Source: Thinopyrum elongatum
Lineage: Eukaryota > Streptophyta > Magnoliopsida > Poales > Poaceae
DNA length: 64,000 nt
Assembly: GCA_011799875.1 (NCBI GenBank)
Contig: CM022300.1
Span: 109,629,201-109,693,200, forward strand
Reading direction: 5' to 3'
Position numbers and translations under genes: made by a program. The notes under the pieces are model-generated. The model ran no database searches. It was not told where the DNA came from and saw only the letters and a list, made by a program, of their open reading frames with translations. Positions within the stretch are counted from its first letter, which is position 1, and each line of letters opens with the position of its first letter. This document shows positions 1-10,900 of the stretch, piece by piece.

Positions 1-37
1 ACAACTTTATTATTGCCTCTAGGTCATATTTCCTTCA
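1..37 (-). mobile_element. Terminal tip of a Copia LTR (Angela/BARE-1 type)
   Basis: Read on the minus strand, the 37 bases start with TGAAGGAAATATG and continue with the CCTAGAGGCAATAATAAA core that I recognise as the 5' edge of Angela/BARE-1/WIS-type Copia LTRs of Triticeae. The rest of the element lies left of the window, so neither its second LTR nor a TSD can be checked. The family call is from memory. Confidence 0.6.
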
Positions 38-163
38 AGAAGGATGTGGGAACGGCCAAGAATCCCTGCATGCAGGCAGCAATGGTTGCAACAAAAAATG
101 ATAACAATGAGATGCAAATGATTGTGAAATTCCAACAACAATTAGTCAACCATGAGCATCAAT

Positions 164-571
164 TTAGCAAAAAAAGTAATGAACTTTAATAAAAATATGG
201 AATGAGAAGCAATTGGTATATATGCTCCCTTGAGGACTGGCATGTAGAAGCCGAGAAGGCCTCGATAGCAACCTTGCAGTCGCATTTGCACCCGGCCGGA
301 GGAGGATACACGAATGTGTTGTGGCCGTGAATGTGCCCATGTCTTGACTGGTGCAGCACCATGGAAGTGGCCGACATTGAGGTACAGGAGGAAGAGCCGG
401 TGGGGGAAAGGTTGCTGCCTTGCGTGGGTCGAGGCGCTCGAGGATTCCAGGAAGGAGGTTGTCGGGGAGTGCCGCTGTTGTTTCTATTTGTTGGAACTCC
501 TCTTCGTCACTTGGAACACCTCCATTGTTCACGCTGTCCTCGTCCTTGTTCGCCTGCGCGCTCGACTCCAA
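164..571 (-). pseudogene. Unrecognised reading frame, possible captured host-gene fragment
   Basis: I do not recognise this gene. The frame has an acidic linker with SDEEEFQQ, then LPDNLLPGILERLDPRK, which loosely resembles the start of an F-box motif (LPDxLLxxILxRL), followed by proline-rich and low-similarity sequence. No ATG opens the frame (the first possible start is TTG), so it is either an internal exon or chance. It sits between a Copia LTR tip and a Copia RNase H remnant, a common place for captured fragments. The F-box resemblance is only about 15 residues and could be coincidental. Confidence 0.2.
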
Positions 572-1123
572 CGATGGCTGGCGAGGTGGTTGCGGGGCTC
601 AGGGGCCATGGCGAGGTTTCTCGGTGAGGCGTCCAAGACGGCTAGCTAGCTCGTCGAGCTCGGGGATTTGGGACTCCGGCAGCGGCTGGCGAGCTTGCCA
701 AGGCCACGACGGTGGCTAGCCCCATCAGCACAAGATCCATGGCGGCTCGGAGATAGTGGCGCCTCGGGGAGAGAGGATCGGTGCGACGACAACGATCTAG
801 TGGTGGCGGGGGCGTTCATCTGGTGGAGGGCTGCGAGATTCGGGCATCGAGCGTTGAGGCGATGCAATGGTGGCCGGTGGCGGCGACCATGGCGAGTGGC
901 TTGGGGGCCTAGAGGGGTTAGTGTTGGAGCGATGGGACAACTGTTCGATCTTGTCATGATGCGAGTGATTAAGACTGCAAGTTGATTTTTAAAATGATCA
1001 GGGGGTTTATGCAAAATTTAGTGACGGACGGGCATAAGCACTAATCCCTTTATTAATATGTATAGATATACAAAACACATACACACATGAACATATCAAA
1101 CACGTTAATCCCCCCCCCCCCCA
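572..1123. other. GC-rich stretch without a supported gene
   Basis: This holds only short overlapping frames on both strands. It is GC-rich up to about 960 and AT-rich after that. A run of 14 C lies near 1,109-1,122; on the minus strand it is a G-run directly after the Copia RNase H remnant, where a polypurine tract could be expected. Nothing else is identifiable. Confidence 0.4.
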
Positions 1124-1398
1124 ATATCGGCATACTGTGAATTTGACGAAACATGTAACACACGAGCGTCTCCAAGGGCGACTCAATCATGAACAATATG
1201 CAGATATATCGTCTCAACATGCTCCGTCCTTTGGTGTTGCACTGGGTTGGATGACAAATAAGTGGCACTGATGTTATCGGAGTACATTAGGGTGGCTTGG
1301 TTGGGAGGTAGATGTAGCTCATGGAGGAGGTGGTGAAGTCAACAAGACTCCGTGACACAAGTAGCGATGGCTCGGTATTCTGCTTCAGTACTAGTTTC
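1124..1398 (-). pseudogene. Copia RNase H C-terminal remnant
   Basis: One continuous minus-strand frame reads as the end of a Ty1/copia polyprotein. It has the STEAEYRAIA block (RNase H catalytic Glu region), then LPPNQATLMYSDNISATYL with the catalytic Asp of the SDNIS motif, the SNPVQHQRTEHVE block (normally N-P-x-H-x-R-T-K-H-I-E), and VALGDARVLHVSS...QYADI at the end. Two in-frame TGA stops interrupt it: one just before LHHLLHELH and one before VALG. The rest of pol is absent. The downstream G-run could be the old polypurine tract. It is a dead fragment; the lineage within Copia was not determined. Confidence 0.88.
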
Positions 1399-1689
1399 GT
1401 CAAAAATAACATGTCATGAGACAATGACTTTACGAGTTTGAAGATCAAAGAAGCGATAGACTTTGTGTTCCAAGGGGTCACTGGTACAGCGAGGTGCTAT
1501 ACAAACGGTATTTAACCCCTTTCCGCGATGGCGTTTTGAACCATCGCCAAGTGAGTGACTGCGACAGGGGGGTCCTTCCCACATGACCCAGAAACCGTCG
1601 GGGATAGGCCCTCCGGTCACACACGCTGGGCAAAATGAGATCGTGTCCGATGGGCGAGCGATCAAATACGGTTATACAGGCCCAATCGG
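1399..1689. other. Spacer before the 45-bp repeat array, no gene seen
   Basis: AT-poor, non-coding sequence joining the Copia remnant to CACTA-type subterminal repeats. A CACTGGTACAG string at about 1,486 could be a diverged CACTA-type terminus, but it does not match the right terminus at 31,091. I do not call it. Confidence 0.35.
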
Positions 1690-1912
1690 TTCTGGTCATA
1701 AGTACATCCCACACAGTCTGTCCCAGACAAACATTTCCGTTTGTTATGTACATTCCACATAGTCAATCGAAGAAATACGTTTCCGTTCTTATGTACATCC
1801 CACACAGTCAATCCAAGAAGTATGTTTCCGTTCGTATGTACATCCCACACAGTCAAACCAGGGAAAACGTTTCCGTTTGTACGTACATCCCACACAGTTT
1901 TACGTATAGCCT
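1690..1912. repeat. 45-bp tandem direct repeat (about 5 copies), CACTA subterminal type
   Basis: The anchor ACA(C/T)AGTC occurs at 1,711, 1,757, 1,802, 1,847 and 1,892, a period of 46, 45, 45 and 45 bases. Each unit has a TTCCGTT(T/C) block, a GTACAT(C/T)CC block and the anchor. Because 45 is a multiple of three, both strands translate as 15-residue periodic peptides, which makes long spurious frames here. Short repeats next to an element end are typical of En/Spm-type transposons, where they bind the element's own protein. Confidence 0.8.
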
Positions 1913-2278
1913 CGTGTGTGATAGGTGTAACTATCACACACGCTCTGCCTCGGTTAACCGTTTGCTTTTATTCAACTACATCACACACGATTTGATGAAG
2001 AAAACTATATGGCATTGGGCTATCCATCACAACCGCTTTTACTGCTAGAACCGTTTGCAAAGTTCCATGACCCATTTAGCAGGTTTATTAGTTTACAATT
2101 AATAATTCCAGTATTACACAAATTCACATTTCATATCGAACAGTTGTTTACCAATTTCATATCAGGCACATAAATATATTTTAACATCACAGTACGATAG
2201 CTACCTGAAAATAGCACAATACATCATATAGCTAGTTCACCTTCATAAGAACAATATTAGAACAATATATTCATTTCC
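1913..2278. other. AT-rich 3' flank of the zinc-finger gene
   Basis: This contains a last degenerate subterminal motif (about 1,915-2,060, with CACACACG and GAACCG words) and then AT-rich sequence directly downstream of the minus-strand zinc-finger gene, suitable as its 3' untranslated region. No frame of note. Confidence 0.4.
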
Positions 2279-3652
2279 CTAATCGAGATCATCCAGGCTC
2301 GTCTTATCCACCTCTGCTTTCAGTTCAGTAAGAACCTATTTTGCACTAACCAACTGGGAAAGTGCCTCCTCCTTCGCCAACACCATCTTAGCAAAGTCTA
2401 ATTTAAAAAATCTGAGCTCATTCTCCATCTTCCTCTTATTTTCCCCGCATCTTGAAATATTATTCAGTGTTGACAACACTTTCTCTAAGCCTACCTCTGT
2501 TCTCTTCCTCATACATGCTCCAGAGCTTTGCTAGGCACATCTTCAAAGACTGTGGCCACTCTTGATCAACCCACTCCAGGTAAGAACACTTCCGTTCATC
2601 CTATAATATTTAAAATTAGATCAGTAACAATTGTAGGGGAAATGGGTCTCTAGCAACATAAAAAGTCACCAAATACATATTTTGAAAAACTGAAGAAACA
2701 GGTTAATTATGACGTATCTTCTGAAAAAATCAATGTGCAAATGAATTAATTGCTACTGAGACAACAACCAAATTCTGAAACATCAGAAGCTATAATTAAC
2801 TACAACAATGCTACAAGTTCTTAGTCATGTACTATAAATAACAAAATGAACATTTTATGAGGAAGCTAAATATAACTGCAACAGCATAGCGACAGTGTTT
2901 GGATGACATCAAATTGATACTAACAGGTGTGTACATGCACAAATTTAGTAACATAGAACTAATAGCACTAAGGCCATCCACTATGTAAGCCAAAACCGGT
3001 GTCAAGACAACTGTTGCTACATTTGGCACTGGTGCCCTGCACTGGCGAGCCGATGCAGCGGAAAAAAAATCAGGGAACCAGACTCCGGAGCACCTAGTTG
3101 CTCCGATGCCCAGTTCCTTCATGCCATAAAGATTTAGTATTTTACTGCTTGGATGCTCGGATGTGTGGACCAAAGTTGGCTGCACAAACTGCTGAAGTGG
3201 TGCCAAATAATTTTCTAATGGCACCACTGATGAGATGGCAACATTTTTAGATACTAGGTACAAATTGTGACACTGTCTTAACATCCAGAATAACATAGCA
3301 CAGTGACAGTGTCTGAATCACATCTAACAAATGATTTGCAACGACGAAAGGGCTAACCTTCTCTGCACATGCCAGAAACTTCCTCCCACTGTCCACAGAT
3401 TCAAACGCAACTAACTTCACGCATGGAGATTGATGGTGACAACGAGCAGGCAGATCTTCAGCCACCCCGCTCCATTCGTTGCAATTGATGGTCCTAGGGA
3501 GCTACAAGAGGAAGAAATGACTCAAATCGACTGTCAGGTTAAAATCCTTCGTTCCAAGTCATAACCCGAGAGAGATAAGAGAGGCATACCCGGGTGGTGA
3601 AAAATTCATCGTCGTCGGAGGAACCGCTAGAGAGGTCATTAAAGAAGACCAT
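2279..3652 (-). pseudogene. GRF-like zinc finger plus coiled-coil protein of a CACTA element (broken)
   Basis: Three exons with good plant splice sites: 3652-3590 (MVFFNDLSSGSSDDDEFFTT start, donor GTATGC), 3501-3358 (acceptor TAG at 3,502-3,504, donor GTTAGC) and 2600-2279 (acceptor ATAG). Exons 1 and 2 are 63 and 144 nt and keep phase 0. Exon 2 holds the ARCHHQSPCVKL...DSGRKFLAC pattern, resembling GRF-type zinc fingers (C-x-H/C, C, then GR-x-F-x-x-C). Exon 3 has W-x-D-x-x-W-P and a helical, probably coiled-coil tail (RKMENELRFFKLDFAKMV, ending SLDDLD). A frameshift near 2,490 and an in-frame TAG in the tail break the protein. A possible TATA-like AAATATC lies near 3,800. The role is unknown; DNA or protein binding for the transposon is an inference. 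Confidence 0.6.
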
Positions 3653-4171
3653 GGCGACCCAGGCGGTAGGCTGCGAGACGGCGAGAGCGAGGAAGCAAGC
3701 GAGGAAGTGGCTATAGCTTTGGAAGGAAGGAAGGAGGAAACAGGGGAAATGTGACTTGTGGACGGGGAGAAAAGGGGATGGGGAAGGGGGGTAGATATTT
3801 AGGCGGTAGGCCAAAAATTTCGAAATGTGGAGGGAAACATTGCGCGCGGTGCCGCCGGACACCATTCACTTTGAACGATTGTGTGCATCACAAACGATTC
3901 TTCTGCTTTACGCACATGGGATGAGTTTGATAACTCAAATTTTGGTGGAAATTTCCCTGGGTACTGTCCTCATCCACGTCATTGCATAATTTAACATCGC
4001 TTGCTAATTTGGGCACACAAAAGAGCGTACAGCACACAGACCACGCTTACTGAATCGAGCAATTTTAGTAATTAAACATAGCCAGTTGACCTAAATATTG
4101 CTCTAACAAAAGACCAGCATTAAAAACAAAGCCTAAGTATGCATAATTTTAAAAGCCACCGTCGCGCCGGC
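3653..4171. other. Intergenic spacer between two minus-strand CACTA genes
   Basis: This includes the probable promoter of the zinc-finger gene and one copy of the inverted CACAAACGATT-type subterminal motif near 3,868-3,900. The right part is AT-rich and would be the 3' flank of the Ala-rich gene. No protein frame is convincing. Confidence 0.4.
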
Positions 4172-4861
4172 CTATGCAATGCCGGTGTGAGATGAGACGT
4201 CAATGACTTGTCCTGGCGACATGCCGCCGTTGGTGGACTCCGCGTCCCCCCTGCTGAAGTCGATCGCGTCCTCGTCCTCGTCCTCAGCATTGCCCTCAAG
4301 GTTGTAGTACTCGTAGTAGTGGCTGCGGCAGAGCTCGCGTTGGTACTCCACCACTGATTCCTCGACGGACAGACTCTTCTCTACCTCGACCTCGGCCACG
4401 CGCAACTCCTCCTCCCGGTGCTCCTCGATCTCCACCGCCTCCTGCATCTCCAGCTCCCGCTCGGCAATCTCATGAGGAAGCATGTGCTCCATGGCCACCG
4501 CCGCATTTTCGTACGTGGGTTGCATGCTGGATTCCGAGATGGCCTGTAATATCTTGGCGTGTGTGTCCTTGATCTTGGCGTGGATGGCCTCGACCCGGGC
4601 CAGGGCGACATCGGCGGCATGGATGGCAGCTCAAGCGCTCTCGGCGTTTGCAGCCGCCGTCACAGCAGCTGCTACAGCCGTCTCGGCTGTTGCAGCTGCC
4701 ATGTCGGCTACCGCAGACACCCTCTTGGCGGATGCGGCCGTGCTCAATGCGGATGCGGCAGCACTCTTAGCGTAGGCGGCCGTGCTCTCGGCGCAGGCGG
4801 TGGCGCTCAGGGAGGACGCGGCCACCGTACGGGCCCTCATGAAGCGTTTCCACAGCGTCAT
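4172..4861 (-). pseudogene. Ala-rich/acidic protein gene of the CACTA element (one nonsense codon)
   Basis: A single minus-strand frame of 229 codons starts at the ATG at 4,861 (MTLWKRFMRARTVAAS) and is interrupted only by a TGA at 4,631-4,633. The N-terminal half is a long alanine-rich helix built from A-x-x-A-x-S repeats. After the nonsense codon the protein becomes Glu-rich (ELEMQEAVEIEEHREEEL), then tyrosine-rich (SHYYEYYNLEG) and acidic (EDEDEDAIDFSRG). A TATTTAAG TATA-like box lies about 100 bases upstream, and a subterminal-type CACAAACGG motif sits just beyond it. I recognise no named domain. Low-complexity, helical and acidic make-up suggests a structural or regulatory protein. Confidence 0.5.
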
Positions 4862-4961
4862 CTTTGCAAGAAGGGGTTGCAGGAATGGGGATCGGGATTC
4901 GTGGATTCGGGGGTTGCTGTCACTGGAGCAGACGAAGCCGGCGAAGCTTAAGGAGGAAGAC

Positions 4962-4972
4962 TTAAATAGACC
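4962..4972 (-). promoter_or_regulatory. TATA-like box of the Ala-rich gene
   Basis: The minus strand reads CTATTTAAG about 100 bases before the ATG at 4,861. It is immediately preceded by the CACTA subterminal motif ACCGTTTGTGATG. Weak evidence, position only. Confidence 0.35.
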
Positions 4973-5108
4973 CACTCATTTTCATCACAAACGGTTCCTA
5001 CAATAAAACTGTGTGTGCTGTTGTTGATATTTTTTATTAGCTATGAAAGACGAATTTGGAGTAAAGTGGCAACGGATGGTGCTTTAAATGTATGAGAAAA
5101 TTTGTAGT

Positions 5109-6880
5109 ACTAATACAACTGTCATGTCAAAATTTGGAAAATTTCAGGGGCCATTTGGCCTTTTAAGACATTTAAGTGATTTTCTAGCCATTTAATGACC
5201 GTAATTCAAATTTGAACTCCATGTACATGCAACAGCTAACCATAACGGTTTGAAAAGTCATATTTGTGTACTTGTGTGCAAGTTAATTCCATGTGCAGTA
5301 AATTGGAAGGAATTTTCAAACATATTGGTCTCACGGCTATGACACAAAGCATGGAGTGCCATGGCATTTAAATTCCAAAAATTTAAAAAATGATCAGAAA
5401 CACATGAAACCTTGCTTGATGTAATGCCATGCCACCAACATGATGTGGTAAAAAGTTTGACAAAAGTTTGGACACACACCCCTCACAAACCGGAGCAACT
5501 CACTAGAAGGCTCGTGGTTCCGAGAGGGAACAATGCATGTTTGATGACGAACGAACGATAGCTTCCTCTTACGGCCTTCAAAAAATTTCTGTAGTTAACA
5601 TGCACTAATACAACTGTCATTTGAAAATTTGGAAAAATTCAGGGGTCATTTGACCTTTGAAAGACATTTAAGTGATTTTCTAGCCATTTAATGACCATAA
5701 TTCAAATTTGAACTACATGTACATGCAACAGCTAACCATAACGGTTTGAAAAATCATATTTGAGTACTTGTGTGCAAGTTAATTCCATGTGCAGCACATT
5801 GGAAGGAATTTTCAAACATATTGGTGTCACGGCCTGGACACTGCATGGAGTGCCATGGCATTTAAATTCCAAAAAATTAAAAAAAGATCAGAAACACACG
5901 GAACCTTGCTTGATGTAATGTCATGCCACCAATATGATGTGGTAAAAAATTTGGCTTGTTTGACGAAAGTTTGGACACACACCCCTCACAAACTGGAGCA
6001 ACTCACTAGAAGGCTCGTTGTTCCGAGAGGGAACAATGCATGTTTGATGATGAACGGGCGATATCTTCCTCTTATGGCCTTCAAACTTTTTCTACAGTTA
6101 ACATGCACTAATACAACTGTCATGTGAAAATTTGGAAAATTCCAGGGGTCATTTGACTTTTTAAAGACATTTTAAGTGATTTTCTAGCCATTTAATGACC
6201 ATAATTCAAATTTAAACTACATCTACATGCAACGGCTAACCATTTCGGTTTGAAAAATCATATTTGTGTACTTGTGTGTGAGTTAATTCCATGTGCAGTA
6301 AATTGGAAGGAATTTTCAAACATATTGGTGTCACGGCCTGGACACATGCATGGAGTGCCATGGCATTTAAATTCCAAAAAATTAAAAAATAATCAGAAAC
6401 ACATGAAACCTTACTTGACGTAATGTCATGCCACCAAGATGATGTGGTAAAAAAATTGGCCTGTTTGACAAAATTTTGGACACACATCCCTCAGAAACCG
6501 GAGCAACTCACTAGAAGGCTCGTGGTTCCAAGAGGGAACAATGCATGTTTGATGACGAATCGACGATAGCTTACTCTTATGGCCTTCAAATTTTTTCTAT
6601 AGTTAACGTGCACTAATACAATTGTCATGTCTAAATTTGGAAAATTTCAGGGGTCATTTGACCTTTTAAAGACATTTAAGTGATTTTCTAGCCATTTAAT
6701 GACCGTAATCCAAATTTGAACTACATCTACATGCAAAGGCTAACCATAACGGTTTGAAAAATCATATTTGTGTACTTGTGTGCGAGTTAATTCCATGTGC
6801 AGTAAATTGGAATGAATTTTCAAACATATTGGTGTCACGACTTAAATTCCCAAAAATAAAAAAAAATGATCAGACGATGT
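5109..6880. repeat. Tandem array with ~500-bp unit (array A, about 3.6 copies)
   Basis: The anchor ACTAATACAA(C/T)TGTCAT occurs at 5,109, 5,604, 6,107 and 6,612, giving unit lengths of 495, 503 and 505. Units are very similar over their whole length and differ by small indels and substitutions. Each contains a CGGTTTGAAAA block, a GCCATGGCATTTAAATTCC block and a GAGGGAACAATGCATG block. The fourth copy breaks off at about 6,850 in an A-rich stretch. Frames called inside it are by-products of repetition. The array lies inside the CACTA region, like array B. Confidence 0.85.
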
Positions 6881-7084
6881 AAATATCTGGTGTTCAAAAA
6901 AGAAAATGTAAAGATCTGGCAAGACAACCGGGCCCCACATGATTGGCACTCTATTCGCGCCTCGAGGTTTGGAAGGTGAGTGACGTGGGTTATTAATCAA
7001 ACACGGTTCTGTATTGGAAACCGTCAGCTATTAAGTTCACACACGGCTTTTGCTGCGGGAATCGTGTGTAATTCAAACTATAGT
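6881..7084. other. Junction between array A and the Tat-type element
   Basis: It includes inverted CACACGG/CCGTGTG-type motifs near 7,000-7,070 that match the CACTA subterminal style (AAACACGGTTCTG...GGAATCGTGTGT). The left edge of the inserted retroelement is unclear, between about 7,070 and 7,110. Confidence 0.4.
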
Positions 7085-7981
7085 ACTCGTAAACTGGTGA
7101 TCAATTCCTGGAACATTGAGCATCTTCGTAAGTTTTTTCCATAAGGCGCGGTTGCCGGGCCCTTCCCCGGCAACCACCTTTTGTACAAGTCTTGCCGCTG
7201 TTGCATGTAATCCTTTGTACAAAGCCAGGCGCAGACCCTGTGCATAAATAAAGCTTTTGTATTTCGCAGTTTTTGACGATTTCATGTTTACTTTTATTTT
7301 GCATGATTATCTGACATACTGTGCAGTACAGCCTCCCCGGTAAGCATTAACGAGCCGCCAAGCTCCTATATCTTTATTTTCTCTTCTTTCTTTTTCTCAA
7401 AGAGACAGAAGCTTCCCTCGCGCACAAGTTTGCCGGGGGGGATGGGATAATGATATGGACCAGGCGTCGTTCAAAGAAACTTTGCCTTGCCGGGAAGAAG
7501 GTAGCGGCAAGCAGTGACAAGACCTTGCCGCGGAGAGATCAGCAACAAAGCTAAGTGCCAAAGTTTGAACAATCAAATTCTTTTTTATTTTCAAGGTTAT
7601 TTTCCTTGAACGATACTACTCTTTGTATGGAAAACCTGTGCGCGACGGAACCTAAGCGTAATCGGTCGCGCCCTTACCTTGTTTCGAGTCCGCTCAACAA
7701 CCTAAGTGGCTGCACTGAGCGCGACAAGGTTGCTTGCCGGCAACGGCACCGCCAGCAGGCTGCTGAAGTCCCGCACCCAGCGCTCGCGGCAATGGTGCGC
7801 GCACCGGCAAGTTCCCTATAAGCGTAGGGCAAGTACACACAAAGAAAGAAATTGCTCAAGGGAGATGACATGCATTAACTCCAAAATATTGCAAGTTATA
7901 TTACAAGATAAGTTGCCGCGGCTTAAACAGATTGTTCTTTAACATGTCTAGCGGCGGCAAGGAGGGAGAAGAATGGGCTCT
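7085..7981. other. Non-coding flank downstream of the antisense gene
   Basis: No supported gene. The stretch contains several GCCGGCAAC/TTGCCG words also seen in the LTR of the same element, plus an AATAAA-like string on the plus strand near 7,245. It is probably the 3' untranslated region of the antisense gene and the remaining edge of the pol-side spacer. Confidence 0.4.
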
Positions 7982-10900
7982 CTAATTGCGGTGCTCGCCT
8001 TCGACTCTCTGGATTTGGTCCACCCTCTCCACGATGGGCGCGACAAGGGCCTCTAGTGGCGCGGGGTCGTATCCCTTCGGCAAGCTTTTGAAGATGTTGC
8101 TGAAGTCGACGCCCGGGTTTCTGTATGCTATCTTCACCAACAACCTCCGGAGAACTCCCCGGCAAAGCCTGCGGGACTCGTCGGCCAGTTGAGCCTTGTG
8201 ATTGACTTGGAGCTGTTGGAGTGCTTCTACTACTCCGTCGAAGAACTCGGCTAGCTTGATGCTAGTTTGCGTGTTCTTGTCGGTGGAGTACCCGAAGTCC
8301 GGCACCTTCAGGGCAGTCAGCTCCTTGTCGATGTCCTCGGCGGCGCTGGCAAGCCTGTCTGTGAAGATCCCCACGTTATCCCTGAACTTCTTGTGGGTCG
8401 CAATAGCGTCTTGAAGCAGACCCTTTTCCTTTTGGAGCTCTGTCATTAGAAGCCCTTCGCGCTTTCTGGTGGTGTCGAGCGTCTCCTTCAGCTTGGTCAG
8501 CTTCAGCTTCAGGTCTGCTTTGGAGTCGTTGGCGGCGGCAAGCAGATTGTTCTTCTTGGCTATGGTAACTTGCATCTCCGCCAAAGTGTGGGTCACCTTT
8601 GCCCTCTCACTTTCAAGCGTTGAGAGCTTGTCACCGTTTGCCTTGAGGGCGGCCTCTAGTCTTGCCACTTTCTCCTCCATTTCCTTCCTGTTCACTTCTG
8701 CAGCAGCGACAGCGTTGGTGGCCTCCACCAACTTGCTGGTGTACTCTTGGGCCAAGGCTTCGATTTCCTTCTGGTGTTTTTGTGCCTGCCCCTGGGTCCG
8801 CTCTGCGACAAGTCTTGCCACCTCCTCGTCTTTCTGCTGGAGGGTTTCGGCAAGTTTCTTCTTGCGCTCGGCAAGTTCCTCTTCGTGGGCATCAAGGTCC
8901 ACTTTCCGCTGGTTCAGATCACCGGCCTGAGCAGACAACTCCTTGGCGGTCTCCTCCTGTTTTTGTTCAATGTCTTGCTTCATCAGGAGGAGGGCCTGCC
9001 GTTCTTCGGCCAGCTGTGCCCGCTTGGCCTCTAACGCATTAAGAGATCGCGCGCGGACGTCCGCCAAGATCTCCGCGCGCCTCAACATGTCAGCTTCGGC
9101 CTTCTCGATGAGCGCCTCCCTGGAAGCTAGCTTCTCCCGTCGGGCGCGATGAAGATTCAGCAGCTTTTGAAGCAGTTGCTCCTCTTCAGACGTGCTGCTG
9201 CTGCTGGCGCCTGGCGCATCCACAAGCTGGAGCCCGGCAGCGGCAAGGATCTCCTCGTCCACAACATCCTCCTCGGTTGGCGCTCTGGAGCCCACCGTCC
9301 AGGGGAGGCTGACGTAGACGTTCTCGCCGACTCGGATGTATTTGCTTGGCGGAGGCGAGTTGGGCGCTGCCGCCTCGTCAGTGGTTGAGGGACCCGTGGT
9401 CGGAGTAGCGCCTGGCGCTCCTGTGGCCTCAGGGCCGTCAGTACGACCACCGGCTCCCTCGCCGGCCTCCTCAGCAGCCTTCTGGGCGGCCTCAGCTTCA
9501 GCAGCCTTGGCGGCTTCATCGGTGGGCGCCTTGGCGGTATTATCCTCGGCGGCCTTGCCGGCCTCTTCGGCAGCCCTGGCAGCTTCTTCGTCGGCAAGCT
9601 TGTCGGCTGCCAGCTTGTCGGCTGCCAGCTTGTCGGCCTTGGCAGCGGCGGCCTTGGCGGCCTTGTCGTCGACGGCCCCTGCGGTGTTCTCCTCGGCAGA
9701 AGAGTCAATGTTCATTGGCTCCACCGAGGAGGGCTCTGCCAACCCGACAAGTAAAGCAAAATGAGCTTCAGGAAGAAATTCAAGAAGATAAAAGAAAGAA
9801 AGCAGAAAGAGTTTTGCGGCAAGTGGGTTTACCCGTGTTGAGCTCAGGAGCGGTGGGCTCCCCTCCCCCGTCAACGTTTGTCATTGGGGTGGGGTCGCCA
9901 GCGCTGGTGCTTGGCGCTTCGGCACTTGCCGGCTCCTCTTCGTGGCTCGGCTCGCTAGTGGGAGCCCTTACCGGAGATCTTCTCCTTGGCGGTGTGGTCG
10001 AGGGGGGTGGTACTTTTGGAGCACCTTCAGATGGCTCCACTTGCTGCTCCTCTCCTACACGCCCAAAGATGTCAGTGACAAATGCTTGTTCCTCAGTGAC
10101 CGCCAGCGAAAGGTAGTTGAAATACTTACGCTGGGGGCTGCGCTGGGGGCTGCGACGAGGGCTGGGCTCCGAGCTGGTCGGGATGGTCTCAGACGCTCCC
10201 CCGGTGGTTGCCGTGGGCTCATCTTCGACGACCACCACGGTCTTGCTCGTCGAGACCTTAGCTCTCTTCCTTATCCTCTCCGCCAAGGTTTCCTCCCTGC
10301 GGAAGCAAGGCCGGAGCGCGACAAGTGAGGACAGAAACAAAATCTTACAAAGATTGAGGGTCGCGGCAAGGGAGCTTACTCTTCCTCGTCGTCCTCTTCG
10401 CTGAGAGCGGAAAAATCAAAGTCCGCCTCCGTGTGAGGAGGGGGAGGAGGGGGAGCTGGGCTCCTTGGCCGCTTGGCGGGGGTAGTAGCAGCGGTCTTTG
10501 ATGACCCTGCTCCAGTTGCCGGGGCCGCGTGAGACGCTCCCGCAACACCAGCCCTTGCCGCGGTCGAGCGCGTCGAACGGCGCTCCGGCGGTTGTTGAAC
10601 TTCTTGCCGCTCAGCCACTTTGCCAAGCCTGCGAAGGCGTTTCCTCCTCAGAGGGGCTGGGGACTCTGACTGCGGTGGGCTTTCGGTGCCCTCCTCGGAA
10701 GAGGAGCCCTCATCCTCCGAGCTGCCTGACTCGTCGGCAGGCTGGCTTGGCCCGACATCCTTGCCGGGTGCGGCGAGCTCGCCCTTCCCGGCAAGTATCC
10801 CCTGCTCGGCAAGGCTCTCCTTTTGTGCCTCGTCGAGCTCCGCCAAAGTATAACCAAAATCGCCAGCTTCCCTGGCGAGCCTGTCCTCCTCCACTCTTCG

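Noticed and set aside
1482..1500. CACTGGTACAG as left terminus of the large CACTA element
   Set aside because: It does not match the right terminus (CACTACAATCAGAG), no TSD fits, and the flanking sequence is not the Athila gag that borders the right end.
1635..2048. Long plus and minus frames over the 45-bp repeats as genes
   Set aside because: They only translate a repeat whose period is a multiple of three; no start context or relatives.
5258..6487. Several 70-110-codon frames in array A
   Set aside because: The same frames recur with each ~500-bp unit and are broken by indels, so they are repeat artefacts.
8202..10116. Plus-strand frames across the antisense gene of element A (for example 8,469-8,930 and 9,336-9,764)
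   Set aside because: Low-complexity shadows of the GC-rich minus-strand gene, with no splice or domain support.
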